Source: Lithospermum erythrorhizon (Eukaryota > Streptophyta > Magnoliopsida > Boraginales > Boraginaceae). From it: DNA of 64,000 bases. Positions 51,001-62,812 of this stretch are shown in pieces. The stretch is taken from the NCBI GenBank assembly GCA_019722365.1, contig JADFUC010001889.1:992001-1056000 (forward strand), given 5' to 3'. Made by a program: the position numbers and the translations under genes. Under the pieces are notes generated by a model that saw nothing but the letters and a program-made list of their open reading frames with translations, had not been told where the DNA came from and searched no databases. Each line of letters starts with the position of its first letter. Position 1 is the stretch's first letter.

Positions 51001-54000
51001 TTCCAATAAAGGAATCATGTTCTGAGGATACAATTCCACATCTCATAAGAGGAGAAGATAAAACTGACCAACTTACCTGATCACCAATTTTTAGATTTAG
51101 GATATCACCAACAACAACATCAAATATTGAAATAGCAACTCTTCTTCCACCTCTGACAACCTGCGAGAATCAATGTCAATGAAGAGACTACTAGACAAGA
51201 GGCTGCAAGTAAATAATAAGACATACCTCAGATATATGTTCTACTACTTCATTAAGACTCTGGAATTGAAGAGACTGTTTATGTCCTTCAGCTGCAGGTC
51301 AAGATAAAACAGTTTATCAACCAAAATGTTCTCAAAATTTTGCACAAGTGAGACTTTTACAAATGAATACTGATGCAAGACAATCATGTATTCTGAGGCA
51401 GGTAAATTGTTTTCATCACTACATTGCCAAACTCAATAATTCACGATGACACCATCCAAAGAATAGGATTTTCTCATGAATCGTAACTTGTATTTTTTTT
51501 ATACAAATGACATCATGAATTTTGATACTATCACCACTTCTCTTGAGGAGGTAATGATACTGTGCTCAGTTGTCATGAGGCGAATTACAGTACAGTAAGA
51601 CATATATAGAAGACTTTATATGGTTAAAAATTAAAGATCCAAAGCAAGCCTCAAATAACTGGTTGTGTCACTAAAGTAATAAATGAACATTTTATTCCAG
51701 TCTGGCAATCCATGATAATCAAGATATAACAAAACTGGATACAATTGTTTTAGCTCCCAATAGATTTTTAGCTTTCTCTGGTCTAATCAGGGCATATCCT
51801 AAACATTATTGGTTACCCAATAACTAATTATTAAATAAGATATATCCTAGACATTGGAACATAGCTGTAACACATATAACAATCATAACGGCCAACGCAA
51901 TACTGCCCCCGTCATACCATCCTTCTTTGATACCCCTACGATTATAGAAAATTGTGCTTAATAAAATTCTGATATGCATAGTGTGGCTCTCCAGGAGGCT
52001 GACCTAAATTTGGGAAAGAAAGGAGGGGGGGGGGTGGCTGAGGGTCAACTTATCCCTCATGGAAGTAAATTTGATTTATCAGGCAATGGAAAGCAAGATG
52101 TTCCATTTCATCAAGTGACCTCAAGGCTCAGGCTAAGCGGGGAAAGAAGGAGGTGGCTGGGGAACTATCCTGTGAGTAAATTTGATTTATCAAACCAATA
52201 AAACTGGGTAAAAAATTCACCATGTTCCATTTCATCAAGTTTCAGGAATTTAAAGTTGACATAAAGTTCGTCAAACCTCAGACAACACCAGGTACAAGGT
52301 AAAACAACAAAATTTAAGACAACACCATGTACAAGGTAAAAGGAACATATTAGAGTCGATTGTAATTTCACTCACAGGAAACAACAATGGGTTGTAAACA
52401 GTATATGCGACAAATGTACTCATCGTAATTTTACATTTGGTATATCAGCAGACTTATTTTGTGACAAAATGCTCACCTCAGTTTTTATACCAAGTGCAAG
52501 GGAAGCAGCTGCTGCTACCATTAAGATAATGAGGGTTGTATCTCTACATGCATCCCAAAGGAACATCTATCAATAGGATCAAACAGCAGCAGAAACATAG
52601 TTAGCTTCCCTTCTTCATTAAAACAACAAAACAATTGACCCAATAGATATTGCGTACCCAGAAAGTCCGACCCTTTTTCCTAGGGTAAGTGTTGGAGCCA
52701 AAGGCAGTCTTGCGCTTTGCTATGTCAGTCTCATCTTCGCTAATTCCCTTATCAACATTCGTTTTCAGCTTGTCAGCCACACCCGTAACCTGTATTTTGA
52801 ATATAGCAATGAATAAAGCATATTTAATTGTTTGGTTGCAAGGTCAGCCCATGATATATAAACAAGTATAGCATGTATTGGAAGAAAAAAAGAGCATAAA
52901 TGTGATATTTGGAGGACTTACACCCCCATATTGTTGTAAAATAGAAGTATCATGCTCCCTAGACATGTCAGAAAGGTCTTTCGGGCTGATATCAAATCCA
53001 TCAGCAGGTGGGGATGTGAAAGGTTGTTTTTTGGGTGTTACAGGAACTGCAATAGCAAAGCGTATTATACAATGTATTTTGATATTATCCATTCAGCATA
53101 TGCTATAACTAGAGACCAGTAAAGAGAATAAGAGCATGATGAGGTGGGATATAATTTACACCAAGCAGAAGCTATTGACAATCCTATACAAGAAACGCAA
53201 TAAGTAATCACGAACCGCAGCTTAACGAGTTTGGAAAATTAGCATTCACAGTTCCAATTAGACAAGTGTAAATAGCAAGACAAATTTACAACGATAGAAT
53301 ATAACCTCAACAGTAATCGTCTTTCGATGCATTTCAAACGCAGTACAGAGATTTGTTATTTAAATAATGGAATAACAAAGTATGAGGCATACCACTACCA
53401 GTAACTCCTTCTCCAGCATTTTGAAAAAGAACAGCAGCCTGGTAAGGCAACAATCATGAGAATATGTATAAGGCATATTGTTATGTGAGTGCATTAGAGA
53501 TTAGCAACTTACCCGTATAACTTGAGCATGGGTTCTAATCTTGGTCATAAGGTTCTTCCTCTCATCTTCTTTTTTGAGATCCAAAGTATATCGAAATCGT
53601 CGAGAAGCATTAAGAACAAGTGCAGCTTGCTATAGAAAAATCATATGAATATTCCATTTAATCGAACGACGATGATTCTTAACAAGAAAATATACTAAAC
53701 CAGTTGGGCATTACATTCGAACTTCCAAATTAACTGACAATTTGCCTCCATTAGACAACTTAGCACACTAAGACTCATAAGTGTGCAATTACAACATGGC
53801 CTTTTTTGCATAGATAAAGCAAATAATATGACCTCTTTTATATTTTAAAATTTTATCAACACTATAATAAACTATTCACATTAAACTTATCAAGCTTCTC
53901 CAATATCAATTAGTACATAATGTATTATTTGAATATTTAGTTAAGATTAACTATTTTCCCATCTATGCACTTTTTCACTCTCCTTACATTTTATTTTAAT

Positions 54001-54746
54001 TTCACTTAATATTCCCCAAAATAATTTCATATTATTATTTAAAAAACATACTCCCTCCATCTCAATTTAACTCCCACATTTTTTCAACAAAATAGACAAT
54101 CTACAAGCTCCACAGATATTTCCATAGAACATAAGAGTTGTCACGAAATTTTTGGGACAAAATCATCCTTCATACTTTAGAATTCGAAAAATTTAATCAC
54201 ACCACCCATATTTTATTTCCATTAACTGTAAAATTAAAAATATTTATCACGACTCTCTATAATAGATGTTATCTATTGTATTAAAAATATATGACATATT
54301 AGGAGGCGAACAATATAATTTTAAAAAAAATAACTATAATTTTCGAAAAAATAATTAATAAAATTATATTTTTCAAAAATTTAGTACGAATGCAGCTAGA
54401 CGCCCCCTAGTTTAAAATATACTCCCTCTATAGTCCACCTACTACAAAAATTCAAAAAAGTAACATAACATATAAAATAAAAATCCCCGTGGTATTTCAG
54501 GATAAGTACTCGACTGGTCGTTAACGTGACAGTTTTATAAATAAAATAAAATAAGAAAGAATGAAAATGAAATAATCTTACCCTCCAGCGCTTAAGACGA
54601 TCAACAGGAGCACTTTTAGTCCTAACAATATCAAAAGGACCACAAGTATGTTCATCATAATCTTCCTTCCTCCCTCTACTACTTCCACCTTCTATGTCAT
54701 TTTTATGCCTCCGATAAGGAGACCTTCCTCCTCCGTTATTGCTCAT
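45080..54746 (-). CDS. ACA: Autoinhibited Ca2+-ATPase, plasma-membrane ACA8/9/10 type, with apparent lesions
   Basis: About 32 exon pieces run from 54746 to the stop at 45082-45080. Seen in order: N-terminal autoinhibitory and calmodulin-binding region ([20 protein letters not shown], exons 54746-54582 and 53629-53513), [34 protein letters not shown], the phosphorylation site [12 protein letters not shown] (49381-49298), [35 protein letters not shown] (47042-46926), then C-terminal membrane helices ending [15 protein letters not shown]. The P-type pump exports Ca2+ from the cytosol. Most exons are exactly in phase. Lesions: an extra G at 51933-51936, no GT donor after 51865 and after 50912, PEGLP missing near 49845-49893 with a broken exon 49543-49502, and one extra base at 46800/46801. 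Probable TATA box at 54892-54883. The product may be non-functional, or the sequence may contain errors. Confidence 0.9.
47962..48058. repeat. Triplicated 26-base word with an embedded palindrome in an ACA intron
   Basis: Copies of atatctgctatgaagttt lie at 47962, 47994 and 48033. Between the first two, 47985-48006 is a perfect palindrome (half-site TCATAGCAGAT). Confidence 0.9.
50144..50163. repeat. (GA)n microsatellite next to an ACA splice donor
   Basis: About ten GA units on the plus strand. On the gene strand this is a TC run a few bases inside the intron after exon 50252-50170. Confidence 0.9.
54050..54440. mobile_element. Stowaway-like MITE termini in ACA intron 1
   Basis: Two starts of the type tactccctccatctcaat (54051) and tactccctctatag (54420) lie in the same orientation. 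No matching inverted end was seen between them, so they are probably fragments. Confidence 0.35.
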
Positions 54747-54882
54747 TATCTATGTCGCAGGAAAGATGACAATTAATTTGGGACAAAACTTTCAGACTTC
54801 AGCATGGATATATGGATACGCAACCAAAAGTAACAACACTAAATAGTATTGTGTACAAATTTATTTAACCAGTTTTCTATCT

Positions 54883-54892
54883 CTATTTATAG
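54883..54892 (-). promoter_or_regulatory. TATA box of the ACA gene
   Basis: The minus strand reads CTATAAATAG about 140 bases upstream of the ATG, a strong match to the plant TATA consensus. Confidence 0.6.
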
Positions 54893-54899
54893 AGATATT

Positions 54900-57330
54900 G
54901 TACAAAACTAGAAAAGGAAAAGATTTTTTATTGTTTATTTATATGGGTGGAGAGATAAAGGAAAGAGAAATGGAAACCGCCTAGATGTTGAGTAAAAAAG
55001 GAGTGTGATTGTCGTCTCGAGTTGTATCTGTCTCGAAATACACATGAAATAGTTAATCGAGATATGAAACTTGAATGAATGAGCTTTTGAAATACCTTAC
55101 TATTTTAAAGTGTAGTGATTAATTATAAGGTTTCAATTAAAGACAAAAGCGATGTTTTGGTGTGTATAATGTTCACACTTTTCGATTGATAGTAAATGGG
55201 AATTTTAACATCATTTCCGGCGTAAAGTTAACGCATGAGAGAAATTGACTCCCCGCGTATTACTATAGAAGATTATGATTGAATTGTCTGTAGAACCAAC
55301 CTAAGTTTAGTATTTACATAGTATAGTAGAAAATTTTAATGATTGATCATTTATAAAAAAAAAATATTCTTGTTTCATTATGATCGATCGTTTAATTTAT
55401 CGATATATGATTTGAATTTATGTTAAAAAGATGGTATTTTGTCTAATATTAGCATTTTTCGTTGGTTAATATTTTTATTATAGAAAATAGTAAAAATAAG
55501 TATTATCTTGGCAAAATATTTTTAAATTGAATGATTAATTAAATTGAAGCACTTGAGAATAGGTAAATAAATCATCTATTATTTTTATATTATATTATAA
55601 TTGCTTATATTGTTATAGCTAGAGTAATGAAGTAACGGAAGAGAAGAGAATTTGAGGTGGGGAAATGGAAGGGTGAGAGCACTTTCGTTTTTTATAATTT
55701 TAGAGCTGTATAATTAGAATATTTCGTTTTTTAAGTAGTGTACTTAGAATTTCTTGAAAGTAAAATGAAGCAATTTTTTTTTTTGGGATGGGTATTTTTC
55801 TCCCCTCAATTTCATAAAAATAAAATAAAATAAATAAATATCTTTCATAATATTCAAATATAAAATCTTTTCATTCGACGTCGTGTAGCAATATATTGTT
55901 TTATACTTTTAAGCTTATTAAATTTTATCATCAATTTCTATTAAGATATTTAAAATATTCATATTTCAAATTGGTAATAAATGCTGTTAAAACACAAATA
56001 AATAATTAGCATTAAAATAATTGTTTTGGGTAAAATTTTAGAAATTTTTAAGAGATCATGTAAATTATGTGATTAGTGTACTTTGTGACCAGTGACCACT
56101 ACTCCCCACTAGAACAAAGTTGGGACTAAGATTCAAAGAGTTTGACAAATTAGTATATAAAAAAGATATTGCATAAATGAATTTTATATTTAATAAACAG
56201 TTCTTTTTTATATTTAATAAACAGTTACATACCAATAAAATTACGTGTGCAACTTATCTAAAATAGAATATGAATTTGATTTTAGGAGGTTAAACAATTT
56301 AAAAAAAAATCTTTAAAAGCACAAATACATTATTTTCCCTCTTTTTTGGTTTCACCATTTTTTTTGAAAATAAAATAATTTTCTTTCTTTTCAAAACTAC
56401 CTAATCCAATGACATATAAATGATTTAAACATGATGCTTAAGTACAATCTCATACAATATTTATGAACTTCAACTATTGATGTGCATCATCAACATAGGT
56501 TCCAGAATATAAAATTTAACTCTTAGAAACTGCTTGTATGTTACTCCTACTTTATAATAGTTTAAGATGATATTAAGATATTTTTATTTAACCTACATTA
56601 TGTAACCATCAACATGCCACCATCACATTTAATTACCAGCTTAAGCCAGTTTAAGTATATTTGATAATTTAAGTGGCATGAATATTAATTTAAACGGTCT
56701 CCTTAAATATTTAAAAAATGAATATATTTTAATAGTAGACAAACTTGAAATTAGTATTTTATTACTAATTTAGTGTATATATAAATAAATATTAAGTATT
56801 AAAAAATAATGTTTGATTATTGCTCAAAGGCAGTGTGGCATGTTCTTGTGTGTATGGGCATGCCTCTAATTAGGTATTTAGGTGTTAATTTGACGGAGAC
56901 AGGAGACATCTTTTTTGGGACAGATGGGTCACATGCAAAAGTGCCCAATAATATAGTAATAAATTAAATACCCATAAAACAAATTAGAGAAATCAGATAA
57001 TATAATTCATTCTCTGTAATTCTAATTACTGAATACTAATATTCAATAACACAAATAAAAATACTCAAAAAATCTCAAGTGAGAAAGGTTGCTGGCATTC
57101 TTCTAAATCGATCTATGAATACGCCATGTGGCTTAGACAATGAGAAGACACCTAACAGATAAACGGAGTATTAAATTGCACTATATTTGATGTCGACGAC
57201 GTCATTATTTTAATAGAGTAATATACTTAATATTTAAACAAGAGATAATAAATACTAAATTTACCTTCAACTAATCAAAACCACATATATATATGGAATT
57301 AAGTAACTCAATATAGTAAATATGCTTACC
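54900..57330. other. AT-rich intergenic region
   Basis: Low-complexity AT-rich DNA with poly-A/T runs. I see no gene and no clear transposon ends. Confidence 0.5.
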
Positions 57331-57334
57331 AGGA

Positions 57335-57453
57335 AATTGCAAAAAAATTATACCAACTAAAGGCGTTGATGAGCTTCAAATTAATGGAACAATGTTCAGA
57401 ATACCAACAATGGAGGAGGCTTTATATGGTAAAAGGGACCACAACGATGATTG
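57335..57453 (+). other. Exon-like open frame, unrecognised
   Basis: A frame reads KKIIPTKGVDELQINGTMF, continues IPTMEEALYGKRDHNDD and stops at 57451-57453. It looks protein-like for such AT-rich DNA, but no start, splice acceptor or family was recognised. It could be a C-terminal exon remnant. On the minus strand the same stretch ends in a good splice donor (CTG then gtaagcat), so a minus-strand transcript is an alternative. Confidence 0.2.
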
Positions 57454-60400
57454 ATAAAAATATAAAAGAGAAAATTTATTGATTGAATACTTATTGTGTA
57501 TTACAAGTAGAAGTTGTGAGTATATATATAGTCAAATCAATTTAACCCGTTAAGTACTAATCCTAAACCTACTATGATTGGACTAGTAATATTAATCCAA
57601 AATCTAATATAATTGAACTAGCAATAGAATAGTTAATTGATTCAATAACAATTATTTTCCTCTAATATATTCTGCACTAATATCTTCTTAATCCAATTCA
57701 ATAATTAATAAAAATCTACGTAATAATGAAATACATAAATTTACTTACCAATGTATATACCCCACGAAGTTGCAAGCAGTAGTAGTTGTGATTTCAAAAT
57801 ATACTTGCTTTATTTATAGAATAAATGTTCCGTGATACTTGGCATGATGACAATGAATATCAGAGGTCGGCATATTAATTAGTATAATAATATATATGAT
57901 ATGAATTAGTTGAAGGAAGCGCGTTAAATAATAAAGGGTAATTTAAACTTTTAAAGAGATGCCCCATGATAAAGATAATCAATGCTTTATATTTATTCTT
58001 GCTTTTTTTACATTAGTAGTCATATAAGGAATCCTTGCCTCTTGAGTTTTCTTTAGTGTGATCGAGCTTGGATGAGAAGAAAAGTATATGAATATTATCA
58101 CCTGATTAAAGTTAATGAATTAAGAAAAAATAATAGGTCAAAGTAACCGACTGATTACAGTTTAGAAAAAATAATAATTTAAGAATTATAAGTAAAAATA
58201 ATTAATGATTAAAGTTAATGAAATAAGAAAAATAATAATCTAAGAATTATTCTAGGTAAAAGTAACCGAAATCTGAATGGAATATCAATTTTCAGTACAA
58301 ATGGAATTATTACCACCAAGAGATTACCAAACCACCAAAAAGGTTGGTGTATTATATCCCTGAGAAATTTGATAAACTACCATGATCAACACAACAGATT
58401 ATATATTTGTATAACACACAAAAGTCATTTTTTAACTACCTACCACACTTCAGGGTGTAAAATGGCCAAACATCTTTCCCTCAACAAATATAAACACAAT
58501 GAAAATAATTAATAATAATAAGCGAGACTCACATACGTACTTGTGTTATGTTTGGATCGAGATTGAATCAGAGAGAAATAGTAAATATTTAGAGATTAAC
58601 CTAGGGAAAAAAAAATCGGGGTTAGTTGGGAAGAATAAATAAAATTATTGTTTGAATCTGATAATTTGGAGAATGAAGGTGAATGTATTAGTGTTTGGAG
58701 AAATGTAATCAACTCCACTTTTAGTTTAGCAGCTTACCTCAAAATTTCACAAAATTCATGATTTGCAAATCAAACATATGAAATAAGATCCAAAAAATAT
58801 TCTCACCTAATTAATACTTTACCCTAACAATTACTAAAACATATAAATCGATTACAAACACAACAATATTGTTGTGACGAAGAAAATAAATTGGAAAAAA
58901 CAACAATGTCGAAGAGCATTCAAATTGGCAATGGTATGTTCCCTTTTAAAGCATATTTTGGTTTAACACATAAATGATTAATAGATAAAATATAGCCATT
59001 TGCACGATAAAAATATGTATGATTTACAATTAAAAAAAAGTTTGGTTCTTAGCAAGAATATTATGATTTTCATAAAGGTGGTCAAAACCAAATTGATCAT
59101 TCTGGCTTTATTTTGAAATTGCATACAAATTGATCTTATGTATTATGTTTTTGACATATAATATTCATGAGGAATATGTCCCCAATATAGGAAAAATTGT
59201 TACATAGAAAGCATTAGGTGATACGGCATTAAAAAAATTATTTCATGAAAAGCATTGTATGTGATACGGTAAAGTATTTTAATAAACAACGAATGTGATA
59301 TGTTTTTTGTTTTTTATGTTTTTTTATCTATTCTTGGTTCTATTTTGTGAAAGTACAATTGATTTCACATTATCATTTAAAAACTATTTTGTAGGTGTTT
59401 TGATGAACAAATATACAAATAAATAACCATTTTGATATTTTTTTGTGACTAATGTTTTTTATAAGTTCTTGATTTTTATTTATTGAATGCTTCAAATTTT
59501 TGTTAATTCTCGCGCTGAAAACCATTTAGTATGTTTGGTAAAAAAATATATGAGTAAACAACCATTTGATATTTTTTTGGTTGTTTAGTTTTTTTATTTG
59601 TTGGTTTTTATTTTGTGAGTGTACCATTGATTTTTTTTCACATTTTCATTTGAAACCACTTTGTAGGTATTTTGGTGGCTTGAATATATGAATATGAGCC
59701 AATATGATGTGTTTGGTTGTTTTGATTTTCTATATGTTATTAACTTTTATTTTATCCTCATTAAAAACTATTTTATAGGTGTTCTAATTAACATGCATCT
59801 AAATAAAAATCAATTTGATATGTTTTTGGTTGTTATGAATGTAAGGGTGTTTTTCTATTCAATTTATCATTTTTTGTTGTTGTCCATATTTGAATAACTT
59901 GAAAATCAATTAGATATGTTTTTTATTGTTCGAGATAAAATTGTTTTTTGTTCAATTTTCTCATTTTGAAACACTGTGGAGTGTTTTGGTGATAATTATT
60001 CAACAACCACTTTGATATAAGCTTTTTATTTTGGTTGAAAGTAAATTATTACTTAGATTTTATACGCTTTAATTTTGTGAATGCCACCGTTGATTTTTAT
60101 TCACATTTATCATTTGAAATTATTTTGAAGGTAGTACGATGAATAACTATGAAAGAAAATTAAACAAATGTTTAGTTGCGTAGGAAAAATATTCAATGCA
60201 ACTAATTTTTCGTTTGGTCACCTTGCAACCAAATGGACTTAAAGTAGTAAATATACACTATTATTCATTGGTCATAAAATACAAAAAATGGATTTATATA
60301 CAAATACAATTGGTCAGGAAAATAAAAAAGAACATGAAATAACAATTGAAAGAATCGAGAAATTAGATATCACCCATTATATATCTTTAAGACGAAGTTT

Positions 60401-60976
60401 GTCATGCAAGTGTCATCTTGTGTTGTACAAAAAATACAACATACCATATATATCATCGATTTTAATCATAATTTCCAAAAAATATTCTTATTTACTAACT
60501 ATAATGTGCAAATTTTTTCATCATTCGATAAATTAATATTAGAGTGATTGGTGATCGCAAGCATCGATTATTATAAAATACTAGTAGGAAAATAAAATCG
60601 AAAATAAAAAATCTAAGTGGAAGCAAAATTAGGAAAGAATCGATTAGTTTGCCGAGCCACAAACCATCTCCAATATGAAAAACATTACATTAGAAATCTG
60701 GATTGTAACTCCACAAATCTTGAATCATAATAGAATATTGCTCCTTTGTGAAAGTTTGGGTCGGATCTGGCAAGTTAATTGAGGCGGGTGGCTACAAAAT
60801 ATACTTAAGTAATTGTTACTCCACCAATCTTTATCCTTAAAACTTCGTTTGTTTTTTAGCTGAAATTTAAGAAAAATTCAAACACATCTCGCCAAAACAA
60901 AACTTCTCCAATTTTTTTTTTACTTAATTTGTGGTAAAATGAAACCAAAAAATGGTTATATTTTGGAAAAAGGTTT
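57454..60976. other. AT-rich intergenic region with an LTR-like segment and a degenerate array
   Basis: 57460-57720 (ttgattgaatacttattgtg onward, with repeated taatccaa words) resembles a copia LTR, but no partner was found. 59380-60145 is a degenerate tandem array described separately. No gene was found. Confidence 0.35.
59383..60145 (+). repeat. Degenerate tandem array, about six units of 110-200 bp
   Basis: An anchor word of the type aactattttgtaggtgtttt recurs near 59383, 59522, 59656, 59766, 59969 and 60118. Each is usually preceded by cattttcatttgaaa and followed by caaccatttgatat then tttttggttgtt. Unit length varies, so it is an old, eroded array. Confidence 0.6.
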
Positions 60977-60983
60977 AGATTAA

Positions 60984-61486
60984 GACCATCTCAATAGGAG
61001 ATAATTACATCTATAAAATATCTACGTGTCAAAATAAAAACATTCTCTTACATATTCAGTTAACATATTATTTCATTTTCTTTTCCCTATATGAGAAAAA
61101 TATAAAATAAATTTTTTTTTTTTAGGTGTCCGTCAAACTGATCACAATCTCTATTTATAGACATTTAAAATAAAAATAAATGGAATTTCAAAAAAAAGTT
61201 TGAAATGATAAATCAAAAGGTCAAATAAAAAAGAGGATAAATAATAATGTTGGCCCAATAACCTTTTTGCCACGTCTCACTTTGCGGTGGTCGTTTTGTT
61301 GACGTTAGCGGCACTAAAAATTAAAAGCCTGGCCCACAACGTAAAAGTAATATACCGTTTAAATGCTTTTGTGAATAATGTGAGAATTATTGAATGATTC
61401 TTTCAAATTCACCATAAAGATTATCACATCAAATATTTCCTATTAAAACTAAATATTCTTCTAAATATTTATTATTGAAGGTGGTC
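60984..61486. mobile_element. PIF/Harbinger (Tourist-like) MITE with TAA target site duplication
   Basis: The left end GACCATCTCAATAGGAG pairs with the reverse complement of the right end, GACCACCTTCAATAATA. The element is flanked by TAA on both sides (60981-60983 and 61487-61489). It is 503 bases long and encodes no protein, which fits a non-autonomous Tourist-like element. Confidence 0.75.
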
Positions 61487-61489
61487 TAA

Positions 61490-62180
61490 GGGATGGAGGG
61501 AGTAGATATTTTGATTTGTGAACTATACAAAAATATAACTATCAAATATACTCTGGAGTACTCGAACTATTGGAACAAAATATCAGCAACGTAAAGTCAA
61601 CTTCAGTAGTACTAGTATTCTTTAAAAGGCAATATACTTTATTTGAGTTCCTGTGACATGAGATAAATTAAACCACTACAAATGTTCGTTTACCAATTAC
61701 CAGTGGGGTTAGTCTAGTCGGTCAGATATTATATAAACAAGAAATGTCACATCACTTGCAGAAAGTGCTTGTGAAATTACAATCTTCTTCTTTCGCCATG
61801 TCGATGAGAGCAATTTTTGATGTACAATCCTAAATTCTAGCTACTATACACTTACACATGCCATAACGGCATAACCTTCCGAATTAATTATTTCATCCGT
61901 TTCAATTTAATTGATCGTTTAGAATAAAATTATTTTATTAAAAAAATGCATTAATTATACAATAGAGAATTTATCAATTAATAAAAAAGAATATTAGGAA
62001 GAACACAAACTTCAATGCAAAAAAGTTGCATTGATAAATAAATGATCGTTATAATGGAAAGATAGAAATTTTTCTAGATAATCAACCCCAAATTGAAAGC
62101 AGGAACAGAGAATACTAATAATAATGTTGGTTGAGTTTGTTATTGTGCTTGTGCAGCATCCTAAGGGAAAAAAGTAGCGA
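61490..62180. other. Intergenic region with Stowaway-like ends
   Basis: A Stowaway-like end ggatggagggagta lies directly beside the Harbinger MITE. A similar start (catccgtttcaatttaattg) is near 61893. No gene was found. Confidence 0.4.
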
Positions 62181-62190
62181 AGAGAATACA

Positions 62191-62270
62191 TTGAGAGGGT
62201 TAATACAAATATAATTATACAAACAACATATTGTGAGGGTTAATACAAATATAATTGTAAAAACAACGTA
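62191..62270. repeat. 40-bp tandem duplication
   Basis: A word containing gagggttaatacaaatataa is repeated with a 40-base period at 62191-62230 and 62231-62270, with a few mismatches. Confidence 0.85.
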
Positions 62271-62443
62271 CACTACATCTGTTTTTCCAGAGGCCTATTT
62301 GATTTTCATAAAAATTTTAAAAAGTAAACATACTTAAATAAAGTTTTTTCTTTTATTTTTTCTTCTAAATTTATGGTAAGAGACGCCATTATAGAGATTT
62401 TTAAAAGAAAAGCTCCTTATATTATGGGATGGAGGGAGTATAA
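62270..62443. mobile_element. Stowaway-like MITE
   Basis: The right end, reverse-complemented, reads TACTCCCTCCATCCCATAAT. The left end (tacatctgtttttccagag) matches it imperfectly. About 175 bases, non-coding. Confidence 0.45.
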
Positions 62444-62557
62444 ATTTAAACGAAATCGAGATTTAGTTATGAGTTTAAGTGATTGAAATAATTTTTAGGG
62501 TTATATATATATTCACAAGTAGTTCTTGTGCTCAATAAACAGTTACACATACACTAA

Positions 62558-62812
62558 TACCCTCTCCGTTTGTTTATATTTGTCGTTAGCGAAAAAATTA
62601 TTTTTATAATTGTGATTTTTCGTATAATAAATGTAGTATTTTATATTTTGATATCTTTTTTATTGTTTTTCTCTTGAAATAAAAGCAAGCCGGTAATAAT
62701 ATTGTTTCAATTGATTGTCATTCTATATTTTCAATGTACTTTTTAATTATTTTATCTTTTCCTTAATATATGTGAAAATTGCTAAAACGAAAAAAAACGG
62801 AGGCACTATAAT
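62558..62812. mobile_element. Second Stowaway-like MITE
   Basis: The left end accctctccgtttgttt pairs with the reverse complement of the right end, gtgcctccgtttttttc. About 255 bases, AT-rich, non-coding. Confidence 0.5.
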
